Of a stretch of 64,000 bases of DNA, positions 1 through 10,180 are shown in pieces. This stretch comes from Flaviflexus ciconiae (GTDB lineage Bacteria > Actinomycetota > Actinomycetes > Actinomycetales > Actinomycetaceae): positions 1-64,000 of the forward strand of contig NZ_CP034593.1 of NCBI RefSeq assembly GCF_003971195.1. Direction: 5' to 3'. The notes beneath the pieces were generated by a model. The model saw nothing but the letters and a program-made list of their open reading frames with translations. It searched no databases and was not told the DNA's origin. Both the position numbers and the translations under genes were made by a program. Numbering within the stretch: the stretch's first letter is position 1; each line of letters opens with the position of its first letter.

Positions 1-140
1 AAAACATCAGCCTAATGCCGCGAGAGTCGTAGTGATTCAACCCTCCGGGAATATAGTTGCACTTTCAATGGTTTACCCAGATGTGACCAGTACACGATCA
101 GGAAGAAGAACAATGGCTCAGACAGGTGCCCCAGGTGACC

Positions 141-1164
141 ATGGAGTTCGGGCTCAACTCTTTTGGCGACATCACTCCGGATGCTACGGGGAAAGCCCAG
201 TCTGCAGCGCAAGTCATCCGGGAAGTTGTGAGGAAGCTGTTTTGCCGACTCCGTGGGCATCGATGCCATTGGCTCGGTGAGCATCACCGAGATGATTACG
301 CGATATCGTCTCCCGACATGGTCCTCGCTGCCATTGCCTCCCGCACCGAAAGAATTAAGCTCGCACCGCGGTAACGTTCTGTCGTCCGATGATCCCCTGC
401 GGGTGTACGAGCGCTTCGCGACCCTCGATGCTGTCAGCAACGCAGGGCCGAGGTCGTTGTCGGTCGCGGTTCTTTCACGGAATCCTCCGCTGTTTGGCTA
501 TAAGCTTTCTGACTACAACAGCTCTTTGAAGAGAAGTTCGAGATCTTCGCGGAGGCACCAAGGAACGCCCGATCCGCTGGTCCGGTTCTCACCGAGCACC
601 GATCGAGGCGCGATCCTGACGCCCCGCACCGAGAATGGCTGTCGGCCTGGTAGGCGTGGGTGCTCCCCGGAGTCCGTGATTCGTTCCGTCCAGCCGGTAT
701 CCCATGATGCTTGCCATCATCGGCGTACCCCGCCCGCTTCCGCCCTTCGTTGACTTACGAGGGGCTCAGAAGGAGTTCGGAGTGAAGGAGCCGATGAGGC
801 TCGGCATGCATTCGCCTGGCACATTGCCGAGACGGACGAGAAGGCTCGTGAAGAGCTGTGGAAGCCTTCCGCAGAACCGTAGCCGCATTGGACGGGAGAG
901 GGATGGCGGACCCCACCTACGAAAGCTACATTGATGAGATCGAGAACGGCGCGCTGTCGTCGGTTCACCCGAGACGGTTGCTCAGAAGATGTTCGAAGCT
1001 ATCAGGATCTCGGCGTTGATCGCTTCGACTTCAAGTACGCCAACGGCCCATGCTCACGAGCAATGATGAACTCAATCGAGCTGTACGACACCAAGGTGCT
1101 CCCGAGGGTTCGTGAGATGATCCTCAGAGTTCTAAGGTTCCTCTCATCTAACCTGCCATTCTAA
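141..1164 (+). pseudogene. Luciferase-like (LLM class) flavin-dependent monooxygenase, heavily frameshifted
   Basis: Translating all three forward frames and stitching them gives one recognisable luciferase-like monooxygenase of about 340 residues. Pieces are MEFGLNSFGD at the start, then GEHHRDDYAISSPDMV, VYERFATLDAVSN, FGYKLSDYNS, VDRFDFKYANGP and a C-terminal PRVREMI. The reading frame changes many times, so no full product can be made from this sequence. Most changes can be undone by adding a base to a short run (for example one G after AAC near 438). These enzymes use reduced flavin to oxidise small substrates; the substrate here is unknown. Either a decayed gene or a badly called stretch; the family assignment is firm. 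Confidence 0.8.
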
Positions 1165-1176
1165 AAGTAGACGGAA

Positions 1177-1434
1177 ATGCCAATCATTCAGTCTGTAAAG
1201 AGATGGAACTACGTAGCGGTAGTCGGCTTTGCCGAATACGAAGTAGACGGTGACACGGTCACCGCCCGCACACCGAGGTCGATCCTGACCACGGCGGCAA
1301 GGGCTACGCAGAAGATCGTCGAGCAACTACTGGCGGATGCTAAGTCGGCTGGCCAGGATGTCCTCCCAGTCTGCCCTACGTTGCCTCCTACATCGCAAGC
1401 ATCCCGAATACTCGAGCTTGTCCCGAGGAACAGA
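1177..1434 (+). pseudogene. GNAT N-acetyltransferase (YjdJ/GtnT-like small type), frameshifted
   Basis: One frame gives VGFAEYEVDGDTVT. The next frame gives HTEVDPDHGGKGYAE, the acetyl-CoA binding loop of the small YjdJ-type GNAT proteins, and the first frame resumes with IVEQLLADAKSAGQDVLPVC. A third segment reads KHPEYSSL, the usual family C-terminus. At least three frame changes lie within about 260 bases, so the gene is broken as given. The start is uncertain because the N-terminal part resembles the family poorly. It follows the monooxygenase remnant by 12 bases and shares its state of decay. Confidence 0.7.
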
Positions 1435-1482
1435 GGCACGGTTCCGACTTGCCTGAGATCCGCTAAGCGGAACAACCTAACG

Positions 1483-1528
1483 AGATGGGTGATGACGGGT
1501 GCGAAAGCACTCTTCATCACCCATTTCG
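1483..1528 (+). terminator. Hairpin after the GNAT remnant
   Basis: GATGGGTGATGA pairs with TCATCACCCAT, followed by an inner GTGC/GCAC stem with a GAAA loop. It sits just downstream of the GNAT remnant and is a plausible transcription terminator, though a clear T run is missing. Confidence 0.5.
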
Positions 1529-1810
1529 CTATCACTTTTGGACAGTTTGTAGGGTGTTGCCGATCGTGGTGGACCTTGGTTGCTTGACCGACTCCGTAGT
1601 GCTACGCCAGCGCTTTATTCTTAGCCACGCCATGTCCAGCCCTGGGAGGCCTCTCCGGACCTGTCAGTCGCCTCCGTATGACTGGTGCGGAACGTCGCTA
1701 TATCAAGGGAAAGTTGTCATTCCGTCCTGATTGTGCGCCGCTTTTCCGCGGGGGAGCTCCGTGGGAGTTCTCATTCTGCCGGTGTGTGATGAGCGGTTTA
1801 GCCTCGAGGC
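1529..1810. other. Intergenic or decayed stretch, no gene recognised
   Basis: About 280 bases between the GNAT remnant and the small membrane protein. No frame gives a recognisable product and codon use is unstructured on both strands. Confidence 0.4.
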
Positions 1811-2150
1811 ATGAATATTGAAACAGGCCGAAACGCGACGTCGTTCTACCTCGACTGTGCACTCACCGCTGCCGCCGCGTGGGCGGTGCCACGGCCGCGC
1901 AGTCCAAGTCGTGGCATCCTCATCCCGTGCTCGCGGCCTTCGTCGGCTTCTACCTCGCCGTGCTCGTCCTCGGTATTCTGCACGTTTTGGAATCAGTCCC
2001 GGCCAGCTCACCACCGGCGGTGAGCGCACACGCTCCGAACGCTCCATCTTTGCTCACGCCACGATCTTTGCCAGTGGCGTTACCATGACCCTGATCTTCG
2101 CCGTGGGATGCGGACTATTCCAGCTCCTCAAGCCCTCCGCTGGAATCTAG
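1811..2150 (+). pseudogene. Small hypothetical membrane protein, frameshifted
   Basis: I do not recognise a family. Three forward frames join to give a protein of about 110 residues: an N-terminal part from ATG 1811 (MNIETGRNATSFYLDC), a hydrophobic helix LAAFVGFYLAVLVLGILHV near 1930-1990, a polar loop GQLTTGGERTRSERS, and a second helix FASGVTMTLIFAVGCGLFQLL ending at the TAG at 2148. Third positions are GC-rich in each segment, which supports real coding. At least two frame changes (near 1890 and 1990) are needed. A two-helix inner-membrane protein is the most that can be said. Confidence 0.45.
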
Positions 2151-2232
2151 CCAAACCGGAGTACGGTCCTGGGCCCTGCCAGCTTGTTTGTGAGCCCTTC
2201 AGCTCCCCTGGGTGAGCACCTCTTCGACGGCT

Positions 2233-2815
2233 TGCGCCACTATCGGACGCCTCCACGACCCTTTGGATGATCGTTCACGATCCCCACGGCCTGCATCAGC
2301 GCATACATCGTGACCGGTCCGACGTGTAGGAAACGCGAGACTTGAGGTCCTTTGCTAATGTCATCGATTCGGGGATTTGCGCTGGAATATTGATCTCGTC
2401 GTAGGTCGGATGATTGCTCGGCCTGTACGACCACACGAGCGCTGGAAGCCCGACTCAAGTCGTCCCCTACTTGCCAGGGTTGGATCATTCCTCAGCTCAA
2501 CGGTTGCCTGAGCATTCGCGATGATAGAAATGACCTTCCGACGGTTCCGGATGATTCTCTCGTCTTCCAACAGTCTGCCGATATCGGAGGCGTCAAAAGC
2601 GGCCACCGTATCGACATCGAAGTTGCTGAATGCTTCGCGCATACCCGGCCGGCGCTTAAGAATGGTTGTCCATGACAGGCCGGACTGGAAAACTTCGAGC
2701 TCATGCGCTCAAAGATTCCATTTTCGCTCACCACCGGCATGCCCCACTCGGTGTCGTAGTAGTTCCGTTCAAAGTCGGTGCGTTCCGCCCACGCTGGGCG
2801 CTTCCTGTCGTTCAT
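2233..2815 (-). pseudogene. tag: DNA-3-methyladenine glycosylase I, frameshifted
   Basis: Tag removes 3-methyladenine from alkylated DNA. The N-terminus from 2815 reads RPAWAERTDFERNYYDTEWG, which carries the family Trp and Tyr-His/Tyr-Asp motif. A frame change near 2710 (AGCTCGAAG where AGCCTCGAAG would restore FQSGLSW) leads into REAFSNFDVDTVAAF and RNRRKVISIIANAQA. Later frames give WSYRPSNHPTYDEI and VGPVTMYALMQAVGIVNDH. All Tag landmarks are therefore present in order but spread over several frames, with some real-looking substitutions around LKSR. The gene is non-functional as written. Confidence 0.8.
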
Positions 2816-2934
2816 GCCGTCATCCTAGAAGAGCCAGAGGGAGGCCCTTCCGCTATCCACCTGTGGACGCAAGGAGCGGCCTCCCTCAATTTAGCTAGCT
2901 ACTTTCCGCTTTTCCCATGGGATGTGGGGAAGGT

Positions 2935-4371
2935 TTAGCTCCAGCGGGACTCGGAGCGGTCTCCCGACCACTCGGTGTGGTAGGTGCCTTCCTTATCTAT
3001 CCGCTTGTAGGTGTGCGATCCGAAGAAATCACGCTGTCCCTGGATAAGGGCCGCGGGAAGTCGGTCGGCGCGGACACCGTCGAAGTACGACAGGGAGGAG
3101 CTGAAGGCGGGGAGAGGGATACCCGAGAAGACGCCGAGGGCAACAACTTCCCGCCACGCTGGCACGCAGGCGTTGATCTTGTCGGCAAACTTGTCGTCAG
3201 CCATGAGGAGCGGCAGGTTCGGATTGGCCTCGTAGGCTTCCGTAATGTCGCCGAGGAAGACTGCGCGAATAATGCAGCCGGCGCGCCAGATCTTCGCAAG
3301 AGCGCCCTTGTCGATCGTCCAGCCGTACTCTTCGCTACCGGCCTGGATCAGGTCGAAGCCCTGCGAGTAGGCAACAATCTTGGAAGCGTAGAGGGCCTGG
3401 CGCACCTGTTCGATGAAGGTGTTGCGGTCCTCGACCGCGATAGGGATCTCGTGGCCTTCGAGTGGACCGGAGGCTCCGCGCTGAACGGGGGAGGAGGACA
3501 GTCCGCGAGCGAAGGTTGCTTCACCAATGCCGGTGACGGAACGCCGAGCTCGAGGGCGGTCTGGACCGTCCATGCTCCCGTGCCCTTCTGGGAGGCGGCA
3601 TCGACAATAATGTCGACGAGTGCCTTGCCGGTTTCGGCGTCCTCCTGGCGGAGGACTTCGGCAGTGATTTCGATGAGGTAGGAGTTCAGTTCGGTGTCCA
3701 TCCAGGACTCGAAAATGTCGGCAATCTGTTTGGGCGAATCGCCCAGTCCCTTGCGGAGCAGGTCGTAGGCCTCGGCAATGAGCTGCATGTCGGCGTACTC
3801 GATGCCGTTGTGCACCATCTTGACGAAGTGGCCGGCACCGTCCTTTGAGATATAGGTGCAGCAGGGCTCGCCGTCAACGTGTGCGGAAATTTCTTCGAGC
3901 ATCGGGCCGAGACGGTCGTACGACTCGGGGTTCCGCCCGGCATGATCGACGGGCCTTCGAGCGCACCCTCTTCGCCGCCCGAAACACCGGCACCCACGAA
4001 GTGGAGTCCGCGGCCTGGATGGCCTTCTCGCGGCGGATCGTGTCCTTGAAGTAGGCGTTGCCGCAGTCGACAATAATGTCGCCCTCTTCCATGTGTTCAG
4101 CCAGCTGCTCGATGACGGCATCGGTGCCGGCACCGGCCTGAACGAGAATCATGGCGACGCGGGGCTTGGACAGGGAAGTAACGAAGTCAGCGATCTCTTC
4201 AGAGGGAATGAACGTCCCCTCATCGCCGTGCTCCTCGATGAGCTTCTCCGTGCGAGCATACGTGCGGTTGTAGACAGCAACCTTGTATCCCTTGTGGGCA
4301 AGGTTCCGGGCAATGTTTGCTCCCATCACTGCCAGGCCAACAACACCAATATCCGCAGTTCCTACACTCAT
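2935..4371 (-). pseudogene. gnd: 6-phosphogluconate dehydrogenase (decarboxylating), three frameshifts
   Basis: Gnd oxidises 6-phosphogluconate to ribulose 5-phosphate in the pentose phosphate pathway. From ATG 4371 the protein starts MSVGTADIGVVGLAVMGANI, a Rossmann NADP site, and continues to [18 protein letters not shown]. The frame breaks near 4000 (ACTTCG for ACTTTCG), again near 3930 (CCCC for CCCCC in GTPESYDR) and near 3545 (GTTCCGTCACC, one base short of GVPVTGIGEATF). The rest is complete, including [12 protein letters not shown] and the C-terminal FFGSHTYKRID. Rebuilt length is about 480 residues, normal for the family. All three breaks are one-base losses in runs, so this may be a sequence error in an intact gene. 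Confidence 0.85.
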
Positions 4372-4592
4372 GACTGTTCTCCTTCGCCGCGGGACCGTCC
4401 CACCGTACGCAACGATCTTCCCACTTGTCCGGTTCCAGCGGAAATGATTGATAGGAAAACTCGGTGGTAACCGAGCCCCGGTAAGTGCTTCATACCTGGT
4501 CACAGCGGCAGTCCAAGCCTTGGAGAGAGATCCGCATGCTGATACGACAGGGGACCATTCTTGAACAGCCCGCGCGAAGCGAGCGTCCGCCG

Positions 4593-4598
4593 TAAGAT
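4593..4598 (+). promoter_or_regulatory. Possible -10 box for a leaderless start at 4604
   Basis: TAAGAT lies five bases before the ATG at 4604 and no ribosome binding site is visible. It matches the TANNNT pattern seen before other starts in this window, with slightly shorter spacing. Confidence 0.35.
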
Positions 4599-4603
4599 GG
4601 GCT

Positions 4604-5058
4604 ATGAAGGTCGTTGCCGTACGCACTCCCGGCTCGGTGCTGTCGGCACTCGAGATCCGGGGTGATCTTTCGATGGTTGAACGCCGCAGCTCCACTATGG
4701 GTAGCGGTCTCAGCGTTGCTGTCGCATCGGCCCGCTCCGAAATCGTCCTGTCTTGTCGGTCACACGGGGACCAGCCTGCGACGATCGTGACTGCCCCGAC
4801 AGATAACCCGACGAGCCTCGATGGCCAGATTCTGGCAATCGGAACGACCCGATTTAAAGCAGTTGAAGTGGATGGCGACCGCCTGTGGATGAAGCCAATC
4901 CGCCGGGCGTCGTTCAGGCCGGTGATGTGGTGCGGGTTATTCCTCGGGAGTTGCTTGGCTCAGATGACTTCTTCCCGAGAATTCCAGACGGTCTACCGAA
5001 TGCGTGGACAGTGAGGAACCCAGGTACAGCGCCGGCTACGAGAAGCGTGCGGAACTGA
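4604..5058 (+). pseudogene. Hypothetical protein, frameshifted
   Basis: No family recognised. From ATG 4604 (MKVVAVRTPGSVLSALEIRG) coding-like sequence runs to about 4885 with DGQILAIGTTRFKAVEVDGD. It then continues one frame over with DEANPPGVVQAGDVVRVIPRE, restored if GGG replaced GG at 4887. The end is uncertain: the second frame stops at 5058, but another lost base near 4970 would join it directly to the next reading frame at 5004, making one protein of about 226 residues. Divergent from gnd, with 232 bases between their starts. Confidence 0.4.
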
Positions 5059-5281
5059 TCTGGAATGCTATGACCGACCTCGGTTTCTTCCCGACAATCG
5101 AATGGGCGGGAAGTGAGGATGGCGAAGCCATTGTGGCCCGCGGAAAGACAGCAAGGCCCTCCTCATCGTCGACCTGGAAGATCCCGAACAGCAAAAAACC
5201 ATGGATCTCCTTATCGCAGAGGATGGCTTGGCTTTCTGGATTCGCGAGCAAATTGCCCACCTGAGCGGAACCGGGGAGTAG
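5004..5281 (+). pseudogene. Small conserved-looking hypothetical protein, one frameshift
   Basis: From GTG 5004 the frame reads AGYEKRAELIWNAMTDLGFF and TIEWAGSEDGEAIVARG. After one missing A near 5148 it continues KALLIVDLEDPEQQKTMDLL and ends IREQIAHLSGTGE at the TAG 5279-5281. The repaired product is about 92 residues, acidic and soluble, with clean GC-rich third positions throughout, so I take it as a real gene. It may be the C-terminal half of the reading frame that begins at 4604. Function unknown. Confidence 0.45.
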
Positions 5282-5289
5282 GTAACCAC

Positions 5290-5985
5290 CCCGACTGGCT
5301 TCGGTGGACGGAGCCGCTACCGGTTTGCGCCTGGAAGGCGATGAGAAGTTCTTCTTCGCAACCGGGCGGTAAATAACGTTGACGACCATGCCAAGCTGGG
5401 TTTCGGGAACCGGTTCTGGTCGAGTGGATTCTGGGTGCGAACATCAATCGTGGCACCATCATTGCGAGTGATACGCACATCGAGTTCGATAACCGATCGG
5501 CCCTGCCGGATTTCACCGGTCGGGTTGAAGCCGGTGATGACACACTTAGCTGAAGTCCCCGCTCCGCGATCTGCACCTGCATCGGGCTGAGAAGCCCCGA
5601 CTGAATCTGTCGCTGGGGAGCATCGCATTCACGACATTCCTGTCCCCATCCTGTGCGACCTTGAGGTTGTCATCGGACTTTGTTGAATCGTAGGAGACCG
5701 GTAGCACCAGCCCTGGGGTCATGACGTGGAATTCGTCGAGACCAACGATCTCGCGGGCAACGCCCCGGAACTGCCTACCACCAGGTGCGTCAACATCGTA
5801 TGTGAGAGCTAGCTACGGCTGTTGGTTGATCAGAACGCCAGTGCGTTTGGTGGAAACAAGAGTGCCAATTGCCAGGGCTCTGTCCTTCATGGAAACCCTG
5901 CCACCGCCGAGGGTGAACCGACGTCGAGATACCGAGGGTTAGAGCGACAATGAGAACCGGGCCCCGAATGATGCCAGGTCCGAGT
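5290..5985 (-). pseudogene. Membrane-anchored protein with two DUF3592-like beta domains, frameshifted
   Basis: On the minus strand, stitched frames give a hydrophobic segment GPVLIVALTLGIS near 5950, then AIGTLVSTKRTGVLINQQP, FRGVAREIVGLDEFHVMTPG and LVLPVSYDST. A second similar module follows: VITGFNPTGEIRQGRSVIEL, RITRNDGATIDVRTQ and GMVVNVIYRP. This repeated pattern of a 'new value' strand followed by a 'price-tag' YDP/YRP strand is what I know from actinobacterial membrane proteins with tandem DUF3592-like domains. Several frame changes break it, and the exact ends cannot be fixed. Convergent with the small gene ending at 5281. Confidence 0.45.
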
Positions 5986-6430
5986 CTTGAGGCAACGTTA
6001 GCGGGTAAATAAAGAAGCCGACTCTTCCGAGAATCGCGAGACTTAAGATACCGCGCAGAGCACTCTTTAAAGTGTTCCGCTCCATATTTTGTTATATCGG
6101 AGGGCTTGTAACCGGCCTCGCATTGAGTCTGGGCGCTTGGTCCGACAACAACCGCAGCGGAACGAGAAATCCGACCACTGTTCACTACGCCTTCATGGGG
6201 TAAATCGAGCCCATAGATCCCATAAGACAGGTGTTTTCCCCGCAATCGCGCGACTAAACACCCGCCGTTGCAATAGGGCACATGGACATGGTCGGTTCTC
6301 CGGGACTTACTCGTGCCGGTTTATAAGCACCAGCACGAGCATCTGCCTTGGGGTATTTGCCGGGATGAAACCTGTGCTTTCAAAGGGAGCCTTATCCGGG
6401 CGGCCGCGACCGGCTTGGGTCAAAGTAAAG
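5986..6430. other. Stretch without a recognisable gene
   Basis: About 450 bases. A minus-strand open frame crosses part of it, but its translation is rich in Cys, Arg and Tyr and unlike any family I know. It may hold the decayed N-terminal region of the membrane protein described at 5290-5985. Confidence 0.4.
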
Positions 6431-6458
6431 CCGCTCCCCGGCAGGTGCCGGGGAGCGG
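6431..6458 (-). terminator. Terminator of icd
   Basis: CCGCTCCCCGGCA and TGCCGGGGAGCGG form a perfect 13-base stem with a 2-base loop, 15 bases beyond the icd stop codon on the minus strand. Confidence 0.75.
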
Positions 6459-6473
6459 GATAAGTGGCCGGTC

Positions 6474-8687
6474 CTAGCGGAGCGGATCGATGATTTCGTT
6501 CAGGGTGGCCGAAGGTCTCATTGCGGCGCCTGCCTTGGCGGAGTCGGGACGGTAGTAGCCGCCGAGATCAACCGGCTGGCCCTGGACGTCCAGTAATTCG
6601 CCTGCGATCTTGTCGGCGTTCTCCTCGAGGCTGTTGGCCACGGGTGCGAAGACAGCGGCAAGGTCCTTATCTTCGGTCTGGTCCGCAAGAGCGCGAGCCC
6701 AGTACACGGCCAGGTAGAAGTGGCTACCGCGGTTGTCGATCTCCCCGACCTTGCGGGACGGCGACTGGCCCTCGTTGAGCAGCCGCTCGGTTGCGACATC
6801 CAGAGCGTCGGCGAGGATTCCGGGGCGGTCGGTGCCGTCCGTGCGGCCCTGGTGGCGTAGTGACTCGGCAAGGGCAAGGAACTCGCCGAGTGAATCCCAG
6901 CGCAGGTGGTTCTCCTCCTGGAGCTGCTGGACGTGCTTCGGTGCGGAACCACCGGCTCCGGTCTCGAAAAGGCCGCCACCCTTCATGAGGGGAACCACCG
7001 ACAGCATCTTGGCGGAAGTGCCCAGCTCGAGGATCGGGAACAGGTCGGTGAGGTAGTCGCGCAGAACGTTACCGGTTACCGAGATCGTGTCCTCGCCGCG
7101 GCGGAGACGGTCGGCGGTCTCTTGGGCGGCTTCGATGGGGGAGAGGATCCGCAGGTCCAGACCATCCGTATCCTCATCCTGGAGGTAGGTGCGGACCTTC
7201 TCCGTGAGAGCACGGTCGTGCGAGCGTTCCGGATCAAGCCAGAAGATAGCTGTCATGCCAGACAGGCGTGCGCGGCGAACTGCCAGCGATACCCAGTCGC
7301 GGATCGGGGCGTCCTTGGTCTGGCAGGCACGGAAGATGTCTCCCACTGCTACGTTGTGGCTCATGAGAACCTCGCCGGCGGAATTGCGGACCTCGACGGT
7401 TCCAGCGGAAGCGATCTCGAAGGTCTTGTCGTGGGAGCCGTACTCTTCGGCCTTCTGTGCCATGAGGCCCACGTTCGGAACTGTTCCCATCGTGGTCGGA
7501 TCGAAGGCGCCGTTCTTCTTGCAGTCATCAATGATGGTGGAGTAAACACCGGCGTATGAAGAGTCCGGAATAACGGCGAGGGTGTCGGCTTCCTTCCCAT
7601 CGGGGCCCCACATGTGGCCCGAGGATCGGATCATGGCCGGCATGGAGGCGTCAATGATGACGTCAGACGGCACGTGCAGGTTCGTGATCCCCCTGTCGGA
7701 GTTCACCATCGCAAGGGCCGGGCCGTCCTCAAGTTCCTTCTCGAAGGATGCTCGGATCTCTGCGCCGTTCTCAAGACCGCCGAGACCATCGAGGATAGCG
7801 CCAAGGCCGTTATCCGCAGTCAGACCGGCCTCGGTGAGGACTGAGCCGTACTGGGAGAAAGTGGCGGGGAAGAAGGCGCGGACAACGTGACCGAAAATGA
7901 TCGGGTCCGACACCTTCATCATCGTTGCCTTGAGATGAACGGAGAACAGGACGCCCGACTGTTTTGCGGCATTGACCTGCTCGACAAGGAACCGGTCTAG
8001 AGCTGCCGCGGACATGATCGTCGAGTCAACCACCTCGTCGGACAGGACCGGAAGCTTTTCCTTCAGGAATGTCTCATTGCCCTCGGCGTCGACGTGCACA
8101 ATCGACAGAACATCATCGGAGGGAAGAACAATCGACTGCTCGTTCGCGCGGAAGTCATCGCCGGACATGGTGGCGACAGCGGTCTTGGAGTCCGCGGTCC
8201 ACGCCCCCATCGAGTGCGGGTGATTGCGGGTGTAGTTCTTAATGACCTGGGGTGCCCTGCGGTCGGAGTTGCCTTCGCGCAGGACCGGGTTCACGGCCGA
8301 GCCTTTCACGGCGTCGTAGCGGGCGCGGATGTCCTTTTCCTCATCGGTGGAGGGGCTGTCCGGGTAGTCGGGGAGGGGAATACCTGATTCCTGAAGCTCG
8401 GCAATCGCGGCCTTCAGCTGCGGCATCGAAGCCGAAATGTTGGGAAGCTTAATGATGTTGGCGTCCGGTGACTTAGCGAGCTCGCCAAGCTCCGCAAGAG
8501 CGTCGGACTCCCGCAGCTCCTCCGGCAGGTAATCCGACAGGGCGGCCACAATGCGGCCAGCTAGGGAGATGTCCCGCGTCTCCACGGCCACGTCCGCCTG
8601 GGACGCGAAGGCCTGAAGAATAGGCAGGAACGATTCCGTGGCGAGCATCGGTGCTTCGTCGGTATGGGTGTAGATCATGGGCGACAT
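6474..8687 (-). CDS. icd: NADP-dependent isocitrate dehydrogenase, monomeric type
   Basis: Converts isocitrate to 2-oxoglutarate in the citric acid cycle, producing NADPH. The product is 737 residues, matching the large monomeric type of actinobacteria (about 740) and not the 45-kDa dimeric type. The N-terminus [18 protein letters not shown] and the substrate loop [14 protein letters not shown] (about residues 133-146) are diagnostic. I chose the ATG at 8687 because AGGAGG stands eight bases upstream; the open frame runs further upstream but that part is low-complexity and not family-like. A strong hairpin follows the stop. With gnd broken in this sequence, icd would be an important NADPH source. 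Confidence 0.96.
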   Translation of the reverse strand: MSPMIYTHTDEAPMLATESFLPILQAFASQADVAVETRDISLAGRIVAALSDYLPEELRESDALAELGELAKSPDANIIKLPNISASMPQLKAAIAELQESGIPLPDYPDSPSTDEEKDIRARYDAVKGSAVNPVLREGNSDRRAPQVIKNYTRNHPHSMGAWTADSKTAVATMSGDDFRANEQSIVLPSDDVLSIVHVDAEGNETFLKEKLPVLSDEVVDSTIMSAAALDRFLVEQVNAAKQSGVLFSVHLKATMMKVSDPIIFGHVVRAFFPATFSQYGSVLTEAGLTADNGLGAILDGLGGLENGAEIRASFEKELEDGPALAMVNSDRGITNLHVPSDVIIDASMPAMIRSSGHMWGPDGKEADTLAVIPDSSYAGVYSTIIDDCKKNGAFDPTTMGTVPNVGLMAQKAEEYGSHDKTFEIASAGTVEVRNSAGEVLMSHNVAVGDIFRACQTKDAPIRDWVSLAVRRARLSGMTAIFWLDPERSHDRALTEKVRTYLQDEDTDGLDLRILSPIEAAQETADRLRRGEDTISVTGNVLRDYLTDLFPILELGTSAKMLSVVPLMKGGGLFETGAGGSAPKHVQQLQEENHLRWDSLGEFLALAESLRHQGRTDGTDRPGILADALDVATERLLNEGQSPSRKVGEIDNRGSHFYLAVYWARALADQTEDKDLAAVFAPVANSLEENADKIAGELLDVQGQPVDLGGYYRPDSAKAGAAMRPSATLNEIIDPLR

Positions 8688-8807
8688 GCGCGGGCCCTCC
8701 TCGTTGAGACTGGTTCGCTTCAACAATAGCCAAGAAGACGCCAATACTCTTAACCGATCGCGCTGACAGCGATCACCGGACTCAAGATTGAGACGCGAGG
8801 GAAAGCA

Positions 8808-8835
8808 AGTGGGCCGGCACTCCTGCCGGCCCACT
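8808..8835 (-). terminator. Terminator of the DUF808 gene
   Basis: AGTGGGCCGGCA and TGCCGGCCCACT form a perfect 12-base stem with a CTCC loop, 37 bases past the stop of the gene at 8872-10056. Confidence 0.75.
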
Positions 8836-8871
8836 GGAGGGCGCCCGGCTAGGGGCGACCCGCGTACTGTC

Positions 8872-10056
8872 CTACTCTTGGTTGCTTGAGGAGGCTCCCG
8901 GATTGGCCGGATCGTCGCCAGCGTTGGTGCCGGTATTGCTATGGTCAGGACCAGTTCCGGTGTCAGTGCTGGTGGCGTCGCCAGTGCGGGCGCCCTGCGT
9001 TGCCGTGGCGGCGTTGTTCTCGGTGACCAGCGCGCTGGTGCCGCTTGCGGTTGTGGCCGCGGGGGTCTGAACGGTTGCCTTATGGGGGCCGTTCTTGGAA
9101 TCGGCGCCAAGCGCCTTACCGTGGCCCTTTCCGAGCGACTTGAGAACAAAGTGGACGATGAAGACGACAATCAGGCCCCACACCAAACCAAAGATCAGGG
9201 AGACGACCGTGTCGGCCAGCCAGGCGAGGAGGCCGCCGACGGTGGCGATGTCCTCAACTCCGCCCTGGAGGAAGCCGACGAAGTCGTGGATTGGGGTAAA
9301 CCCGAATTCGTGAACGCCAACGAGAATCAGGTGGCCGCCGACCCAGAGCATCGCGAAGGTGCCGACAACGGAAATGAAGTCCATGACCTTCGGCATGGCG
9401 GTAACGAGGCTCTTACCGACCTTCTGGGAGAATTCCGAGCTCTTCTTCGTCATGGATAGGCCAATGTCGTCCATTTTCACCAGGATGGCGACCGCTCCGT
9501 AGACAACGGCAGTGATGAGAACGGCAACGACGACCAGGATGAGTGCGCGGATCCAGAAGGATTCGTCAACCACCTGGTCGAGGGAAATCACCATGATTTC
9601 GGCCGACAGGATGAAGTCGGTCGTCACGGCGCTCTTCACGATCTGGTCCTCGGCGCCCGCGCCCTGCTCAACGGCGGGGGCGTCCTTCTCCGCGTGCTTG
9701 CCCCGGACCTTCTCATACACCTTCTCTGCGCCCTCAAAACACAGATAGGTACCTCCCAACATGAGCAAAGGTGTTAGGACCTGGGGGAGGAACTCCGACA
9801 GAAGGAGGATGACGGGAAGGATAAAGATCAGCTTGTTGCGGATCGAGCCGGTTGAGATCTTCTTGATGATGGGCAGTTCCCGGTTGGGCTTCACACCATC
9901 CAAGTACTGCGGAGTGACCGCCGCATCGTCAATGACGACACCGGCGGCTTTAGCGCTTGCCTTCATGGTGCCCGCTGCCACATCGTCGATCGAAGCCGCC
10001 GCTAAGCGAGCAAGCGCCGCGACGTCATCCAGAAGTGCAACTAGTCCACCAGCCAT
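8872..10056 (-). CDS. DUF808 family membrane protein (YedI-like)
   Basis: A 394-residue protein starting [20 protein letters not shown], the hallmark N-terminus of the DUF808/YedI family, with the conserved KVVGDSLVN-type segment replaced here by [15 protein letters not shown]. Several membrane helices follow (about residues 74-100, 165-190, 233-255, 285-310). The C-terminal 80 residues are rich in Thr, Ala, Gly and Asn and look disordered, longer than in the E. coli member. Start ATG 10056 has GGAGGAAG upstream. The function of the family is not established. Single gene with its own terminator, divergent from the FAD dehydrogenase. Confidence 0.9.
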   Translation of the reverse strand: MAGGLVALLDDVAALARLAAASIDDVAAGTMKASAKAAGVVIDDAAVTPQYLDGVKPNRELPIIKKISTGSIRNKLIFILPVILLLSEFLPQVLTPLLMLGGTYLCFEGAEKVYEKVRGKHAEKDAPAVEQGAGAEDQIVKSAVTTDFILSAEIMVISLDQVVDESFWIRALILVVVAVLITAVVYGAVAILVKMDDIGLSMTKKSSEFSQKVGKSLVTAMPKVMDFISVVGTFAMLWVGGHLILVGVHEFGFTPIHDFVGFLQGGVEDIATVGGLLAWLADTVVSLIFGLVWGLIVVFIVHFVLKSLGKGHGKALGADSKNGPHKATVQTPAATTASGTSALVTENNAATATQGARTGDATSTDTGTGPDHSNTGTNAGDDPANPGASSSNQE

Positions 10057-10180
10057 GATTTTCTTCCTCCGTGGGAGATATGCCGTTGACCATGCTAGTC
10101 GCAGGTACGACTAGCGCAACTATCTCATACCGGCCCCCTTTGTGGTTGCAATCACACGTGAGTGCCTGTTGGATGGTCGC

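Noticed and set aside
1703..2047. Minus-strand 114-codon frame over the small membrane protein
   Set aside because: Arg/Pro/Thr-rich translation with no helices; the plus-strand frames give coherent membrane segments.
8688..9170. N-terminal extension of icd
   Set aside because: The open frame continues upstream but overlaps the DUF808 gene and is Pro/Arg/Thr-rich; a good ribosome binding site marks the start at 8687.
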